Shown: positions 34,239-43,999, counted from the first letter of the stretch. The stretch: 64,000 bases of DNA from Microbacterium aurantiacum (GCF_002872075.1 NZ_PGGU01000006.1:1-64000); one strand, 5' to 3'. Numbers and translations are program-made. The notes: generated by a model from the sequence alone, not told the origin.

Positions 34239-37200
34239 ATCCGGTCCCCGCGGATGACGAGATCGTCGGCCACGTAGTACAGCGCGACGTCGATCTCGTC
34301 GAGCGGCACCCCGAACCGGCGGTGGTAGGCAAGCCGGTAGAGGGCGAGCTGGAGCATCCGCTCCTCACGCTCCTCGGCGGTGCGCGGCGCCTTGCCGGTC
34401 TTCCAATCCACGATCTCGATCCGGTCGCCGCGGTCATCGCGGCGATAGACGGCGTCGAGCTTGCAGATGACGATATGCCTCTCGTCGCTCACGCCTGTGC
34501 CCCCGAGCGCGAAGTCGATCTCGATCTCGACAGCGATCGGCTGCAGCGCACCCCACTCGCTGCGTTCGAAGGTGTCGCGCAACTCCGCCAGGGCCGTTTC
34601 GTCGGCCCTGGCGACATCGTCGAGCTGCGCCTCGTCGTCATCGATCTCCCACAGGCCGTCGTCGAGCGAGGAGTCGGCGCCTACGAGCCCGGAGCGGTGC
34701 TCCACCCAGGAGTGGAACAGTGTTCCTATCCGGGTCTGCGTGTACGGGCGCTCCGGCATCGGCCGCGCGATCGTGCGGGCGGTCCCGGCGAAGTCGCCGA
34801 TGTAGTCCTTGAATCGCGACGCCGGAACCCGGGTCGGCACATGAGCGATGATCCCCCGTTGTCGTTCGGCGCGCTCCGCGAGAAGGCTCTCGAGCTCGCG
34901 CGTCGCCTGCGGTGACGTGGTGGATGCCATCGCCGCTCGCACCTCCTCGGCCGCGCGCGACACGACGCCCCGGCGTCCGCCCAGAGGATCCCGGGGCCAG
35001 GACGTGGTGCGTGAGGCGCCTTCGTACGGGTTCTCGTCCGGATCGACGTCGCCGATGGCGTCGAGTCCGCGGATCTCGATGGCCTCCAGGAGGTAAGGGC
35101 TGGGTGTGCGCGGCTTCTTCTGCCCCGCCCAGTGCGCCCCACTGAGCAGCAGATGGGTGCGGGCCCTGGTGACGGCCACGTAGGCCAGCCGCCGCTCCTC
35201 CTGCTGCTGGTAGTCGCGGTACTCGGACTTGAACCGCTCGAGAGCGCCACCGAACGGATAGGCCTTCGTCCGCCCGCTGCCCAGAGCATCGAGCGCGGCC
35301 TTGTGGCGCTTCTTCGGATCGTCGCCAGCCGCGGCCATCTCCGCCGCCGGATCCCAGGAGAAAACAGGCAAGGCCGTGCGGTCGCCGCGGAGCGCGAACG
35401 GAAGCATCCCGAAGCCGAACCAGCCGGCCGTCTCCTTCGGTGTGCCGGGCAGTTCGTCGTCGACCAGGCGGACCACGGCCACAGCATCCCACTCCAGGCC
35501 CTTCGAACCGTGGATCGTGAGCAGTTGCACGACCCCGGGTTCCGGCGGCTCCGTCCGCGGCATCAGCTCGTCCGTGCGCTCGGCCTTGTCAAGCCAGGCC
35601 AGCAGGCTCCCGATAGTGCCGCGCTCGTCGGCCGTGAGAAAGGCGCGCACCTCATCGGTGAAGGCACGCAGCTGCGTCGACGCCGTGCGCGCCGGTCCCC
35701 TGGTCTCGTTCGTCGCCAGTTCGATGTCGAGGCGCAGCTCGGTCTCGATCAGGCGGATCAGCTCGGGGATGGGCTGCGTGGACGCCCGGCGCAGCCGCTC
35801 CAGCATCTCTCCCGCCTCGCGCAGGCGCGCGCGTCCAGCCGGGGTGATCGCATCGAGCATCCGGTAGCCGTCGTCGATGCCGCGCACGAAATCGACGGCA
35901 TCGACGATCGACACGGCCTCGTCCGCGCCCTGCGAGGACCGCAGCCGCGCCTGCACCTCGTCGGAGAGCGGGGTGAGCGAGCCGTCACGCTTGGCGAGGG
36001 TCGTCGCGAGGTCGTACAGCGCCGCCATGTCGGCGACGCCGACCGCGAAGCGCGGTCCGACGAGCAGGCGGATCAGCGCGGACCCGGCGGTCGGGTCATG
36101 GATCACCCGCAGAGCGGAGACGACATCGACGACCTCGGGCGTCGACAGGAGTCCGCCGAGTCCCAGGATGCGATGCGGGATGCCGCGGCGGCCGAGGGCT
36201 GAGGCGAACGTCTGCATGTGCTTCTTGGACCGGAACAGGATCGCGCCGCTCGATGCGCCATCCGCCGCGTCACGGCGATCGGCGAACCAGGTCGCGACCT
36301 CGTCGGCTTCGTCCTCCACCGTGAGCGCGAAGCGCACGTCCACGGCGCCTTCGCCGGCTCCCGGCCGCGGTTCCAGCTCGGGCACGCTGAGCTCGGCCCG
36401 CTGCAGCGGCAGCAGAACGCGATTGGCGACGTCGAGGATGCTGCGGTCGTTGCGCCAGCTCGTCATCAGACTGTAGTTGGCAGCCGGCTGTGCGCGGGCG
36501 AACTCGCGGCCGAAGGCATAGAGGTTGTCGGCGCTGGCACCGCGCCATCCGTAGATCGACTGGTGCGGGTCTCCGACCGCCATCACCGCGGTGTCGTGGA
36601 ACAGTGCGGCGAGGAATCGCGTCTGGATGACGGACGTGTCCTGGTACTCGTCGAGCAGCACCACCCGGTACTGCTCCCGCAGTGCTTCGCGCACGTCGGC
36701 CGAGCCCTCGACGATGTCGAAGGCGCCGCTGACCTGGTCTGCGAAGTCGAGCACGCCACGACGGGACTTCTCGGCGACGTACTCGGCGACGAGCCGGGTG
36801 AGGACCGGCATGTTCTCCAGGTTCGCCGCCGCAGTCTCCACGATCGCCCGCTCCCGGTATGGCCGGAACGCCTCGGCCTGAGCGCTGGCGATCCTCTCGA
36901 TGTCCGCGACGTCGGCCCGATGGTCGAGGGCGTCGCCGGCGAGGCGCTGCACGGCATCGATCACTCCGGACGGCGATCGCTCGATCTCCTCCAGATCGGG
37001 GTCCTGCGATCGGTGGACGACCGTGCGGGCGAGCAGCCACGATGCCGACTGGCTGAGCATCGCGGCATCCGGGTCGCGGCCGATCCGCGCCGCGTGCTCG
37101 CGCACCAGCGAGTCGGCGAACGCGTTGTAGGTCGACACCCGCGGGCGGATCATGATGTCCTCCGCGGGACGCGGGGCCGACGGGTCCCAGCCGGTGCCGA

Positions 37201-37627
37201 AGCGCACGGCGAGCTCGTCGAGAACAGTCGAGCGCACCAGTTCGCGCTGACGCCCGGCGGTTGCTGCCTCGACCCGCTCCAGCGCGCCGCTGCGCACGAT
37301 CTCGGCAAGATGCGGAAGGAGACCGCGCCGCCCGTACTCGTCGACCAGCGCGAGGCGCGTTCCGATGCGCTCGGCGAGCTCACCGGCCGCCTTGCGTGTG
37401 AAGGTCAGCCCCAGGACCTCGTCTCGGCGGACATGGCCGTTCGCGACGAGCCAGACCACCCGCCCCGACATCGTCTCCGTCTTGCCCGATCCGGCGCCGG
37501 CGACCACCAGCGCGGGGCCCGGCGGCGCTTCGATGACGCGCTGCTGGGCGGCCGTGGGCGGCGGCTGGCCGAGAGCCGCGGCGATCTCGATGGCGGTGAG
37601 CGCGAGCGCACCCGTCCAGACGGTCAC
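34184..37627 (-). CDS. adnB: AdnB-like ATP-dependent helicase-nuclease subunit
   Basis: AdnAB is the actinobacterial counterpart of RecBCD/AddAB for resecting double-strand breaks. This 1147-residue subunit has an intact motor: Walker A GAGSGKT (44-50), LLDEYQDTSVIQ, GDPHQSIYGWRGA, SWRND, LLTIHGSKGLEWDAV and RRLAYVAVTRA. The C-terminal PD-(D/E)XK nuclease is seen as GTLFHSW, then KLDAVYR and IVDWKTGK. The GTG start at 37625-37627 overlaps the adnA stop (GTGA) and has GAGGCGGTGAG before it. The last 55 bp overlap the convergent APH-like gene. Confidence 0.93.
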   Translation of the reverse strand: MTVWTGALALTAIEIAAALGQPPPTAAQQRVIEAPPGPALVVAGAGSGKTETMSGRVVWLVANGHVRRDEVLGLTFTRKAAGELAERIGTRLALVDEYGRRGLLPHLAEIVRSGALERVEAATAGRQRELVRSTVLDELAVRFGTGWDPSAPRPAEDIMIRPRVSTYNAFADSLVREHAARIGRDPDAAMLSQSASWLLARTVVHRSQDPDLEEIERSPSGVIDAVQRLAGDALDHRADVADIERIASAQAEAFRPYRERAIVETAAANLENMPVLTRLVAEYVAEKSRRGVLDFADQVSGAFDIVEGSADVREALREQYRVVLLDEYQDTSVIQTRFLAALFHDTAVMAVGDPHQSIYGWRGASADNLYAFGREFARAQPAANYSLMTSWRNDRSILDVANRVLLPLQRAELSVPELEPRPGAGEGAVDVRFALTVEDEADEVATWFADRRDAADGASSGAILFRSKKHMQTFASALGRRGIPHRILGLGGLLSTPEVVDVVSALRVIHDPTAGSALIRLLVGPRFAVGVADMAALYDLATTLAKRDGSLTPLSDEVQARLRSSQGADEAVSIVDAVDFVRGIDDGYRMLDAITPAGRARLREAGEMLERLRRASTQPIPELIRLIETELRLDIELATNETRGPARTASTQLRAFTDEVRAFLTADERGTIGSLLAWLDKAERTDELMPRTEPPEPGVVQLLTIHGSKGLEWDAVAVVRLVDDELPGTPKETAGWFGFGMLPFALRGDRTALPVFSWDPAAEMAAAGDDPKKRHKAALDALGSGRTKAYPFGGALERFKSEYRDYQQQEERRLAYVAVTRARTHLLLSGAHWAGQKKPRTPSPYLLEAIEIRGLDAIGDVDPDENPYEGASRTTSWPRDPLGGRRGVVSRAAEEVRAAMASTTSPQATRELESLLAERAERQRGIIAHVPTRVPASRFKDYIGDFAGTARTIARPMPERPYTQTRIGTLFHSWVEHRSGLVGADSSLDDGLWEIDDDEAQLDDVARADETALAELRDTFERSEWGALQPIAVEIEIDFALGGTGVSDERHIVICKLDAVYRRDDRGDRIEIVDWKTGKAPRTAEEREERMLQLALYRLAYHRRFGVPLDEIDVALYYVADDLVIRGDRIYSEEELFQRWSAARAAR

Positions 37628-40600
37628 GAACTCACCGCCTCGACGGTGTGGATGCGGCACGGCTTGACGTACACCTGGGTGTCCTCGCAGTGCGCCTGCG
37701 CCTGGGCGGTGAAGCTGCTCGCCGCCATGCCTCTGCCCGCGTCGGCGACCCGGCGGAGGAACGCCGCGCGCTGCTCGTCGCCGAGCGTGTGCTGATGCGC
37801 CACCCGGTAGTCGCTCTTGCCGACGGTCTTCGACACGATCACGAGGCGCGCCCCGACCAGCGCGTCGGCGTTGGCGCCGTCGACGAGTCCCTCCTGCACA
37901 GCCACCTGGTAGGCCGCGAGCTGCGCGTGCTCGAGGACGGCCGACTCCGTGTCCGGCTCGTATTTCCCGCTCTTCAGGTCGACCACCACAACACGCTCTC
38001 CGCTTGCGCCGTCCGACATCTCCGTCCAGCGCTGCCCCCGCGCGGGGCGGTGCTCGCCGGCGCCCGCGGAATAGACCTCGACCCGGTCGATCACGCCGCT
38101 CACGAGCGCCCGCCCCGCCGGAGCCGCGCCGTCTGCGGGGACGACGACCACGTCGTCGACGTCGTCGGACAGCCCGACCGCGAAGCGGAACGCCGCTTCT
38201 GATCCGACCACACGCCCGCCGTCCCGGGACACCTCGCTCAGGTACGCCTGCATCCGGTCGACGTAGAGATCGGCGCGGCGTCTCTCCTTGCGCCCGATCC
38301 AGGCGGTCTCGAAGTCGAGTTCGGGCCATCGTTCTGCGACGATCTCGCGCAGTTTCTCGATCCCGCCCTCGGGCGCGCGCTCCATCGCGGCGTGCAGGAT
38401 CGTGCCGATGCCCGCCGACGGCGCCACCACCGTGTCACCGCCGAGCGCCGACACCACCCAGCCGAGGCCGCACTCCTCGTAGGCCTCCAGCCGCGATGGG
38501 GAGACGCGGACGCCGGCGTTGTCGAGGTCGCGCAGCGGCGCGGTGCTGGACGGCTCGCGCACCCCGTACCAGGTGGACGGGTCGGCGCCGGGCACACCCG
38601 CCTCGGCGAGCAGCCGCAACTGGCCGGCCGCGTCAGCACGGGCGTGCGCGTCGTCGGAGCTGGTGAGCGTGCGCCGGTGCCGGGCGACGAGGCCGCGGAG
38701 CGTGAGCGGGTAGGCCATGCGGTCACCTGCATCAGGGCGGGGTTCCGGGAGGAAGCCGAACAGGGCGCTCGGCGACGAATCGTCGTCGTCGACAGCGGTG
38801 ACGAGCAGCAGCCGGCGAGACCGGGAGAGGGCGCGCACGAACAGGCGCAGCTCGTCGTGCAGCACGGTGCGGCGCCGGCCTTGCGTGTCGGGCTCATCCA
38901 GCCGATGGCCACTTCGGGCCGCCGCGATCGTGTCGGCGAGACGCCAGGTGTCGAGCATCCCGCCGCGCAGCCGAACATTCGGCCAGACGCCGTCCTGGAC
39001 ACCGGCGATGACGACGGCATCGAACTCGGTGCCGAGAGCCGTGGCGGGTGTCAGCAGCGTCACCGTTCCCGGGCGTTCAGGGGACGAGAGCGTGTCTTCC
39101 GGCACCTCGCTGTCGAGGATGTCGGAGATGAATCGCGCAGGTCCCCCCTCTTGCACGCGCTCCACGGAGCGCTTGGCCGCGTCGAACAGAGCGACGAGCG
39201 CATCGAGCCGTCGTCCGGCCTCGGCGCCACCCGGTGCATCGGACGCCTCCCGCCAGGCGTCGTCGAGGCGGCGTCCGCCCGGCGCCCTGGCCGCGTCCCA
39301 CACCCGCCAGAGCAGCTCGTGGATGGTCTCCCCCGTCGCAGCGGCGTCGGAGACGTCCTGCAGCAGCGAGCCGAAACGCGCGGCGGTGCGCGCCTCCGGC
39401 GTGTCCAGCAGGTCGAGAGTCGCCGGCTCCGCCAGAGCGACTCTCAGCAGCTCGCGCGCCGGTGCCGAGCCCCCGTTCTCCAGCTCGCGATGCCGGAGGC
39501 CCGCGCGGAGCCGGCGGAGTCCGACGCCGTCGAGGCCGCCGAAGGGCGTGCGCAGCGCCTCGGCGAGAGCATCCGCCTCCCGTTCGGCCACGGGCGTCGC
39601 GGCGAGGCGCACGATGCCGAGGATGTCGCGCACGACCTGCTCGCTGCCCAGAGGCCGCTGCACGCCGGCGGAGCGCGTCGGCACCTCTCGCGCCGCCAGT
39701 TCGACGTCGAAGTTCACCACCTGCCGGGTGTCGTGTGCGAGCACCGCCATCCGGTCCCACGGGATCCCCTGCTCGAGGTGCCAGTCGCGGAGTACGGCCG
39801 CGATGCGGTCGATCTCCTCGTGAGGCGACGGGGCGAGGAAGGTCGTGATGCCGTCGTCCTGTGCCTGCTCGTCTCGGGGCGCCGGTGCGCGCCGGTGCTC
39901 GACCCGGCCTGCGACGCCGATCGCCTGTGTCACCCTCCGGGTCAGATCGGTGAGCGCGGGCGTCTGCCGGTGCGGCTCGTCGAGGACGAACAGATCGCCG
40001 AGAACGACAGCCAGCCGGGCGAACAGCTCGGGGCTCGCACCGCGGAACGCACCTGAGGAGATGTCGGGATCCCCGAAGGCGAGCACCGCGATCCCGCGAT
40101 CGCGCAGCGCCTGCACGATCGCGATGCCGCCGGAGGTGAGCTCCTGGGCGTCATCGATGAGCACCGTCCGCAGTTCGCCGAGCGCCCCGAGGGACGGCGT
40201 GTCGGCTGCGCGCAGCAGAGCAGCCGCCTCGCTGAGCAGGTCGGCCGCATCGCGATGCGCGGAGCGGAACTGGTCGAGCACCCCCCGGTACTCGATGAGG
40301 AAGTCCGCGACGGCGCGCCAGGCGTCGCGGTCCGATGCCCTCAGTTCCTCCGGAGACACCCCGAGCTCGGCGCATTCGGCGATGAACGCGCGCAGTTCCG
40401 AACGGAAGTCCTTCGAGGCGCGGACCATGGCACTGAGCTGAGACGGCCAGCGCTCGACGCCGTCATCCTCGTCGCTCTCGTGACCGGCGAGGAGTTCGGC
40501 GATGATGCGATCCTGATCGGCTCCGGTGAGCAGCGCCGGAGGTTCGTCGCCCTGCTGCACCATCGCACCGCGCACCAGCTGGAAGGCGAAGGAGCCGAGG

Positions 40601-40875
40601 GATCGCGCCAGCGGCCCGGGAGTCGCCTGGTCGATGCGCACGCCGATGCGATCGCGCAGCATCGTCGCGGCCTTCCGGTTCGGAGTGAGCACCAGCACCT
40701 CCGCGGGCCGCAGGCCAGAGTCGAGCAGATGCACGACGCGATCGGTGAGGGTGCGGGTCTTGCCCGTTCCGGGCGCTCCGATGATCACGCCGGATGCGGT
40801 CGCAGGAGCGCCGATGACGGCTCGCTGCGCAGCATCCGGTGTCATGATCTCCACGCTAGCGGGGCGCGCGGACAT
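37624..40875 (-). CDS. adnA: AdnA-like helicase-nuclease subunit
   Basis: A 1083-residue partner of AdnB and first gene of the pair. Walker A is GAPGTGKT (residues 34-41). Motif II is LIDDAQE rather than the active DExxD/Q form, and the dinucleotide-binding and motif VI arginine segments are weaker, so its ATPase may be poor; mycobacterial AdnA is likewise the less important motor. The C-terminal nuclease is intact by eye: GTILHAAME, SGVIDRVEVY and VVDLKSGKYE. The ATG is preceded by GGGGAGGAGCG. Divergent from DUF3107 over 139 bp that hold no recognisable gene. Confidence 0.9.
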   Translation of the reverse strand: MSARPASVEIMTPDAAQRAVIGAPATASGVIIGAPGTGKTRTLTDRVVHLLDSGLRPAEVLVLTPNRKAATMLRDRIGVRIDQATPGPLARSLGSFAFQLVRGAMVQQGDEPPALLTGADQDRIIAELLAGHESDEDDGVERWPSQLSAMVRASKDFRSELRAFIAECAELGVSPEELRASDRDAWRAVADFLIEYRGVLDQFRSAHRDAADLLSEAAALLRAADTPSLGALGELRTVLIDDAQELTSGGIAIVQALRDRGIAVLAFGDPDISSGAFRGASPELFARLAVVLGDLFVLDEPHRQTPALTDLTRRVTQAIGVAGRVEHRRAPAPRDEQAQDDGITTFLAPSPHEEIDRIAAVLRDWHLEQGIPWDRMAVLAHDTRQVVNFDVELAAREVPTRSAGVQRPLGSEQVVRDILGIVRLAATPVAEREADALAEALRTPFGGLDGVGLRRLRAGLRHRELENGGSAPARELLRVALAEPATLDLLDTPEARTAARFGSLLQDVSDAAATGETIHELLWRVWDAARAPGGRRLDDAWREASDAPGGAEAGRRLDALVALFDAAKRSVERVQEGGPARFISDILDSEVPEDTLSSPERPGTVTLLTPATALGTEFDAVVIAGVQDGVWPNVRLRGGMLDTWRLADTIAAARSGHRLDEPDTQGRRRTVLHDELRLFVRALSRSRRLLLVTAVDDDDSSPSALFGFLPEPRPDAGDRMAYPLTLRGLVARHRRTLTSSDDAHARADAAGQLRLLAEAGVPGADPSTWYGVREPSSTAPLRDLDNAGVRVSPSRLEAYEECGLGWVVSALGGDTVVAPSAGIGTILHAAMERAPEGGIEKLREIVAERWPELDFETAWIGRKERRRADLYVDRMQAYLSEVSRDGGRVVGSEAAFRFAVGLSDDVDDVVVVPADGAAPAGRALVSGVIDRVEVYSAGAGEHRPARGQRWTEMSDGASGERVVVVDLKSGKYEPDTESAVLEHAQLAAYQVAVQEGLVDGANADALVGARLVIVSKTVGKSDYRVAHQHTLGDEQRAAFLRRVADAGRGMAASSFTAQAQAHCEDTQVYVKPCRIHTVEAVSS

Positions 40876-41014
40876 CGCTCCTCCCCCCGCGTTCGCGGGC
40901 CTGTGCGCTCACGGCGAAACCGGCCGCTGCGGCCGATCCGCGCCCACAGCGCCGCGGTAGAGTTGGGCGCAGTCCCCGACGAGAACGTCGTCACATGAAT
41001 CGCGAGGAGCACGC

Positions 41015-41239
41015 GTGGAAATCCGCATCGGCATCATCAACACCGGCCGCGAGCTGAGCTTCGACACCGGAGCCTCCGCCGACGAGGTCCGCACCCAGGT
41101 CGCCACAGCTCTCGAGCAGGGTTCGACGCACCTGAACTTCGCCGATGTGAAGGGCAACTCCTACCTGGTACCGACCGCGAACCTCGCGTACATCGAACTG
41201 GGCACCGAGGAATCACGCCGCGTCGGCTTCGTCGCCTGA
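41015..41239 (+). CDS. DUF3107 family protein
   Basis: A 74-residue protein almost colinear with the actinobacterial DUF3107 family (Rv3208A type). It has EIRIGIINTGRELSFD at the start and a YLVPTANLAYIELG stretch. Predicted fold is beta-rich and small; function is unknown. The start is the GTG at 41015 with GAGGAGC upstream. A 95-residue membrane protein gene follows 7 bp later, so they are probably one transcript. Confidence 0.9.
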   Translation: MEIRIGIINTGRELSFDTGASADEVRTQVATALEQGSTHLNFADVKGNSYLVPTANLAYIELGTEESRRVGFVA

Positions 41240-41246
41240 CCCCACG

Positions 41247-41534
41247 ATGTACATCCTTCTCGCACTCGTCGCCGCGTGCGCGCTCGGGATCGGCGCGCAC
41301 TTCCTGATCGGCGGCCGGGAACTGCGCGGCGTCGCCCTCACTCCGGCGATCGCCACGGTTGCAGCCGGTGTCATCTACACGGCGATGCAGTGGGCCGGCA
41401 TCGGCGAGGACAGCATCTGGCTGTGGCTCGCGAGCATCATCGGATCTGTCGTGATCGCCGCCGTTGCGACCCTCGCAATCGTCGCGGTCCGCCGTCGCAC
41501 CGACGCCGAGACGAAGGCCGCGCTGGGGATCTGA
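41247..41534 (+). CDS. small three-span membrane protein
   Basis: A 95-residue protein with hydrophobic segments at about 2-21, 30-48 and 56-81 and a charged RRRTDAETKA tail. I do not recognise a domain; its position between DUF3107 and a ferritin-like gene matches Rv3209 in Mycobacterium. The ATG is 7 bp after the DUF3107 stop. It is convergent with the ferritin-like gene 34 bp away. Confidence 0.8.
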   Translation: MYILLALVAACALGIGAHFLIGGRELRGVALTPAIATVAAGVIYTAMQWAGIGEDSIWLWLASIIGSVVIAAVATLAIVAVRRRTDAETKAALGI

Positions 41535-41568
41535 TCGGCCTCTCCCCGTGCGGTTCGGCTGAGAGCCG

Positions 41569-42279
41569 CTAGGAGGCGAGTCCCATCGCATCCATCCGGC
41601 GGGCGTGCGCGCCCATGAGTTCGGTGTAGACCGGTTCGACGCGCTCCTCATCCACGGCGAGCCGCTCAGGGCGCAGAGCTGCGCGGCACACGAGCAGCGT
41701 GTCGCCGACGAGACGGCGCGCCCACATCGAGAGCAGTGAACGCCACTCCTCGTCGCTCTCGATCGTGAGCTGGATGATCGCGACGATCTCCTGCCGGTCG
41801 TCGTCCTCGCGCAGGATGTCGGCGACACGGCGTCCGGTGTCGCCATAGCTGGAGGCCAGCGCGAGGTAGAAGTCGTCGAGCATCCCGGCGGTGATGTACA
41901 CGGCCAGGAGAGTCTCCCGGGGGCGCGCGCCGATCGTCTTCCGGCGGAAGGCATCGAGGTGCTCGCGGAACGGCAGCATCAACTGGGTCGGATCATCGCC
42001 GCGAGAAGCGATCAGTTCGACGATCGCACGATGCTTGCTGAGGGCTGCGCCGGCGGCCCGCGACAGCGCCTCCTTCTCGGAGAGCTCCGGCGTCGCCCGG
42101 ATCAGCCGGGTGAGCGTCTCGAAGTAGCCGAGCTGCAGGTATGCGGCCTGCCCGAGGAAGCGATTGAGTTCAGGCGCGAGTTCGGCGAAGTCGACCCTGG
42201 TCGCATCGCCCTGATCACCGCGGCTGCGAAGCGTCAGTGTGCGCCGCGGTGCCTTGCGCTTCCAGAACCAGTCGACCAT
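41569..42279 (-). CDS. ferritin-like fold protein (Rv3210c-type)
   Basis: A 236-residue, mostly helical protein. Helices carry QLGYFETLTRL, SKHRAIVELI and a YITAGMLDDFYLAL-type run, spacing typical of four-helix ferritin-like bundles, with potential Glu/His ligands in the FETL and SKHRAIVE helices. Family members are called tRNA-modification or ferritin-like proteins, but no activity is shown. The ATG at 42277-42279 sits 6 nt after TAGTCT and lacks a ribosome site. It is divergent from the DEAD-box helicase. Confidence 0.8.
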   Translation of the reverse strand: MVDWFWKRKAPRRTLTLRSRGDQGDATRVDFAELAPELNRFLGQAAYLQLGYFETLTRLIRATPELSEKEALSRAAGAALSKHRAIVELIASRGDDPTQLMLPFREHLDAFRRKTIGARPRETLLAVYITAGMLDDFYLALASSYGDTGRRVADILREDDDRQEIVAIIQLTIESDEEWRSLLSMWARRLVGDTLLVCRAALRPERLAVDEERVEPVYTELMGAHARRMDAMGLAS

Positions 42280-42285
42280 GCGCCC

Positions 42286-42291
42286 AGACTA
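42286..42291 (-). promoter_or_regulatory. putative -10 box of leaderless ferritin-like gene
   Basis: TAGTCT on the minus strand ends 6 nt before the ATG. Confidence 0.45.
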
Positions 42292-42333
42292 CCCAAGCTC
42301 GGCCGCCGTCTCGGGTGTTCCGACCCCCTCGGG

Positions 42334-42339
42334 TAGGCT
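42334..42339 (+). promoter_or_regulatory. putative -10 box giving a long leader before the DEAD-box gene
   Basis: TAGGCT matches TANNNT, but the likely helicase start is about 110 nt after the predicted transcription start near 42346, so this message would have a leader, unlike its neighbours. Confidence 0.4.
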
Positions 42340-42456
42340 GAGCTTGTCCCGCCAGTGGAGTGGGACCCCGCGCCTGTGGCAGAAGAGACGGCGTGGATCC
42401 GTTTTCGTGGCGATCACCGAGCCCTGCGAGGGGTCGCCGGACAGGCATATGAAGAA

Positions 42457-43983
42457 TTGACTACTTTCGCTGATCTGGGCGTCGATCCGGACATCGTCGA
42501 GGCACTCGCCTCCAAGGGCATCATCGATGCGTTCCCCATCCAGGAGCAGACCATCCCCCTCGGCCTTCCCGGCCAGGACATCATCGGCCAGGCCAAGACC
42601 GGCACCGGAAAGACCTTCGGATTCGGCATCCCGGTCGTGCAGCGCCTGGGCCTGAACCCGGAGCACGGCGTCAAGGCACTCATCGTCGTGCCGACCCGCG
42701 AGCTCGCGGTGCAGGTGTACGAGGACATGGACCTGCTCACCAGCAACCGTTCCACCAGCGTCGTCGCGATCTACGGCGGCAAGGCCTACGAGGGCCAGAT
42801 CGACCAGCTGAAGGCCGGCGCGCAGATCGTCGTCGGCACGCCCGGTCGCCTGATCGACCTCGCCGGACAGCGCCTGCTCGACCTCTCGAACGCGACGCAG
42901 GTCGTGCTCGACGAGGCCGACAAGATGCTCGACCTCGGGTTCCTCGCCGACATCGAGAAGATCTTCCAGAAGGTCCCGGCGGTCCGCCACACGCAGCTGT
43001 TCTCGGCGACGATGCCCGGCCCGATCGTGGCGCTCGCCCGTCGCTTCATGAGCAACCCGATCCACATCCGCGCGACCGACCCCGACGAGGGGCTCACGCA
43101 GGCGAACATCAAGCACCTGGTGTACCGGGCGCACTCGATGGACAAGGACGAGGTCATCGGCCGCATCCTGCAGGCCGAGGGCCGCGGCAAGACCGTGATC
43201 TTCACCCGCACGAAGCGTGCCGCGCAGCGACTGGTCGACGAACTGGGCGACCGCGGCTTCAACGTCGGCGGCGTGCACGGCGACATGGGCCAGGAGCAGC
43301 GCGAGCGCTCGATGGCCGCGTTCAAGGCGGGCAAACGGGACGTGCTGGTCGCCACCGACGTGGCCGCCCGCGGCATCGACGTCGACGACGTCACGCACGT
43401 CATCAACCACACGATCCCGGACGAGGACAAGACGTATCTGCACCGCGCCGGCCGCACCGGTCGCGCCGGCAAGACCGGCATCGCGGTGACCTTCGTCGAC
43501 TGGGAGGACATGCACAAGTGGGCGCTCATCAACCGCGCCCTCGAGTTCGGCCAGCCCGAGCCCGTCGAGACGTATTCCTCGAGCCCGCACCTGTTCGAAG
43601 ACCTCGACATCCCCGCGGGCACGAAGGGCCGTCTGACGACGGCTCCGAAGAAGGCCGAGGCCCCGAAGGTGCAGCGCGCGCCGCGTCCTGAGCGCGCAGC
43701 CGATGCCGCCGAGCAGGGCACAGACGAGGGCGGAACCCGCCGTCGTCGTCGCCGTCGCGGCGCTGCCGAGAAGGTGGGATCCACGTTCGCGGAGGGTGCG
43801 GAATCCGCGACGACCGCAGGTTCACCCGATGTCGCGGGTGTCGCCGCCCATGAGGCCGCCGAGCCCGGTGCGGGCACGCACGACGGCGCCGGCAAGGAGC
43901 ACCACGACGGCAAGCCGGCTCCGGCTCGTCGCCGTCGCCGCCGCCGCGGTGGCACCGGCGCCGGAGCGCCGACCGGCGCCTGA
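42457..43983 (+). CDS. DEAD-box RNA helicase with Arg-rich C-terminus
   Basis: A 508-residue superfamily 2 RNA helicase (RhlE/CshA/DeaD-like). Q motif FPIQEQT, motif I AKTGTGKT, motif Ia PTRELA, motif II DEAD, motif III SAT, motif IV region VIFTRTK, motif V ATDVAARGID and motif VI HRAGRTGR are complete. After residue 390 the protein becomes low-complexity with two (R)7 blocks, likely RNA-binding. The TTG at 42457 (LTTFADLGVDP) fits the family start; a GTG at 42355 would add 34 residues. A short leader frame ends in TGA overlapping this TTG. Gene order matches Rv3211. Confidence 0.92.
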   Translation: MTTFADLGVDPDIVEALASKGIIDAFPIQEQTIPLGLPGQDIIGQAKTGTGKTFGFGIPVVQRLGLNPEHGVKALIVVPTRELAVQVYEDMDLLTSNRSTSVVAIYGGKAYEGQIDQLKAGAQIVVGTPGRLIDLAGQRLLDLSNATQVVLDEADKMLDLGFLADIEKIFQKVPAVRHTQLFSATMPGPIVALARRFMSNPIHIRATDPDEGLTQANIKHLVYRAHSMDKDEVIGRILQAEGRGKTVIFTRTKRAAQRLVDELGDRGFNVGGVHGDMGQEQRERSMAAFKAGKRDVLVATDVAARGIDVDDVTHVINHTIPDEDKTYLHRAGRTGRAGKTGIAVTFVDWEDMHKWALINRALEFGQPEPVETYSSSPHLFEDLDIPAGTKGRLTTAPKKAEAPKVQRAPRPERAADAAEQGTDEGGTRRRRRRRGAAEKVGSTFAEGAESATTAGSPDVAGVAAHEAAEPGAGTHDGAGKEHHDGKPAPARRRRRRRGGTGAGAPTGA

Positions 43984-43999
43984 GGCGATGTGAGACCCG

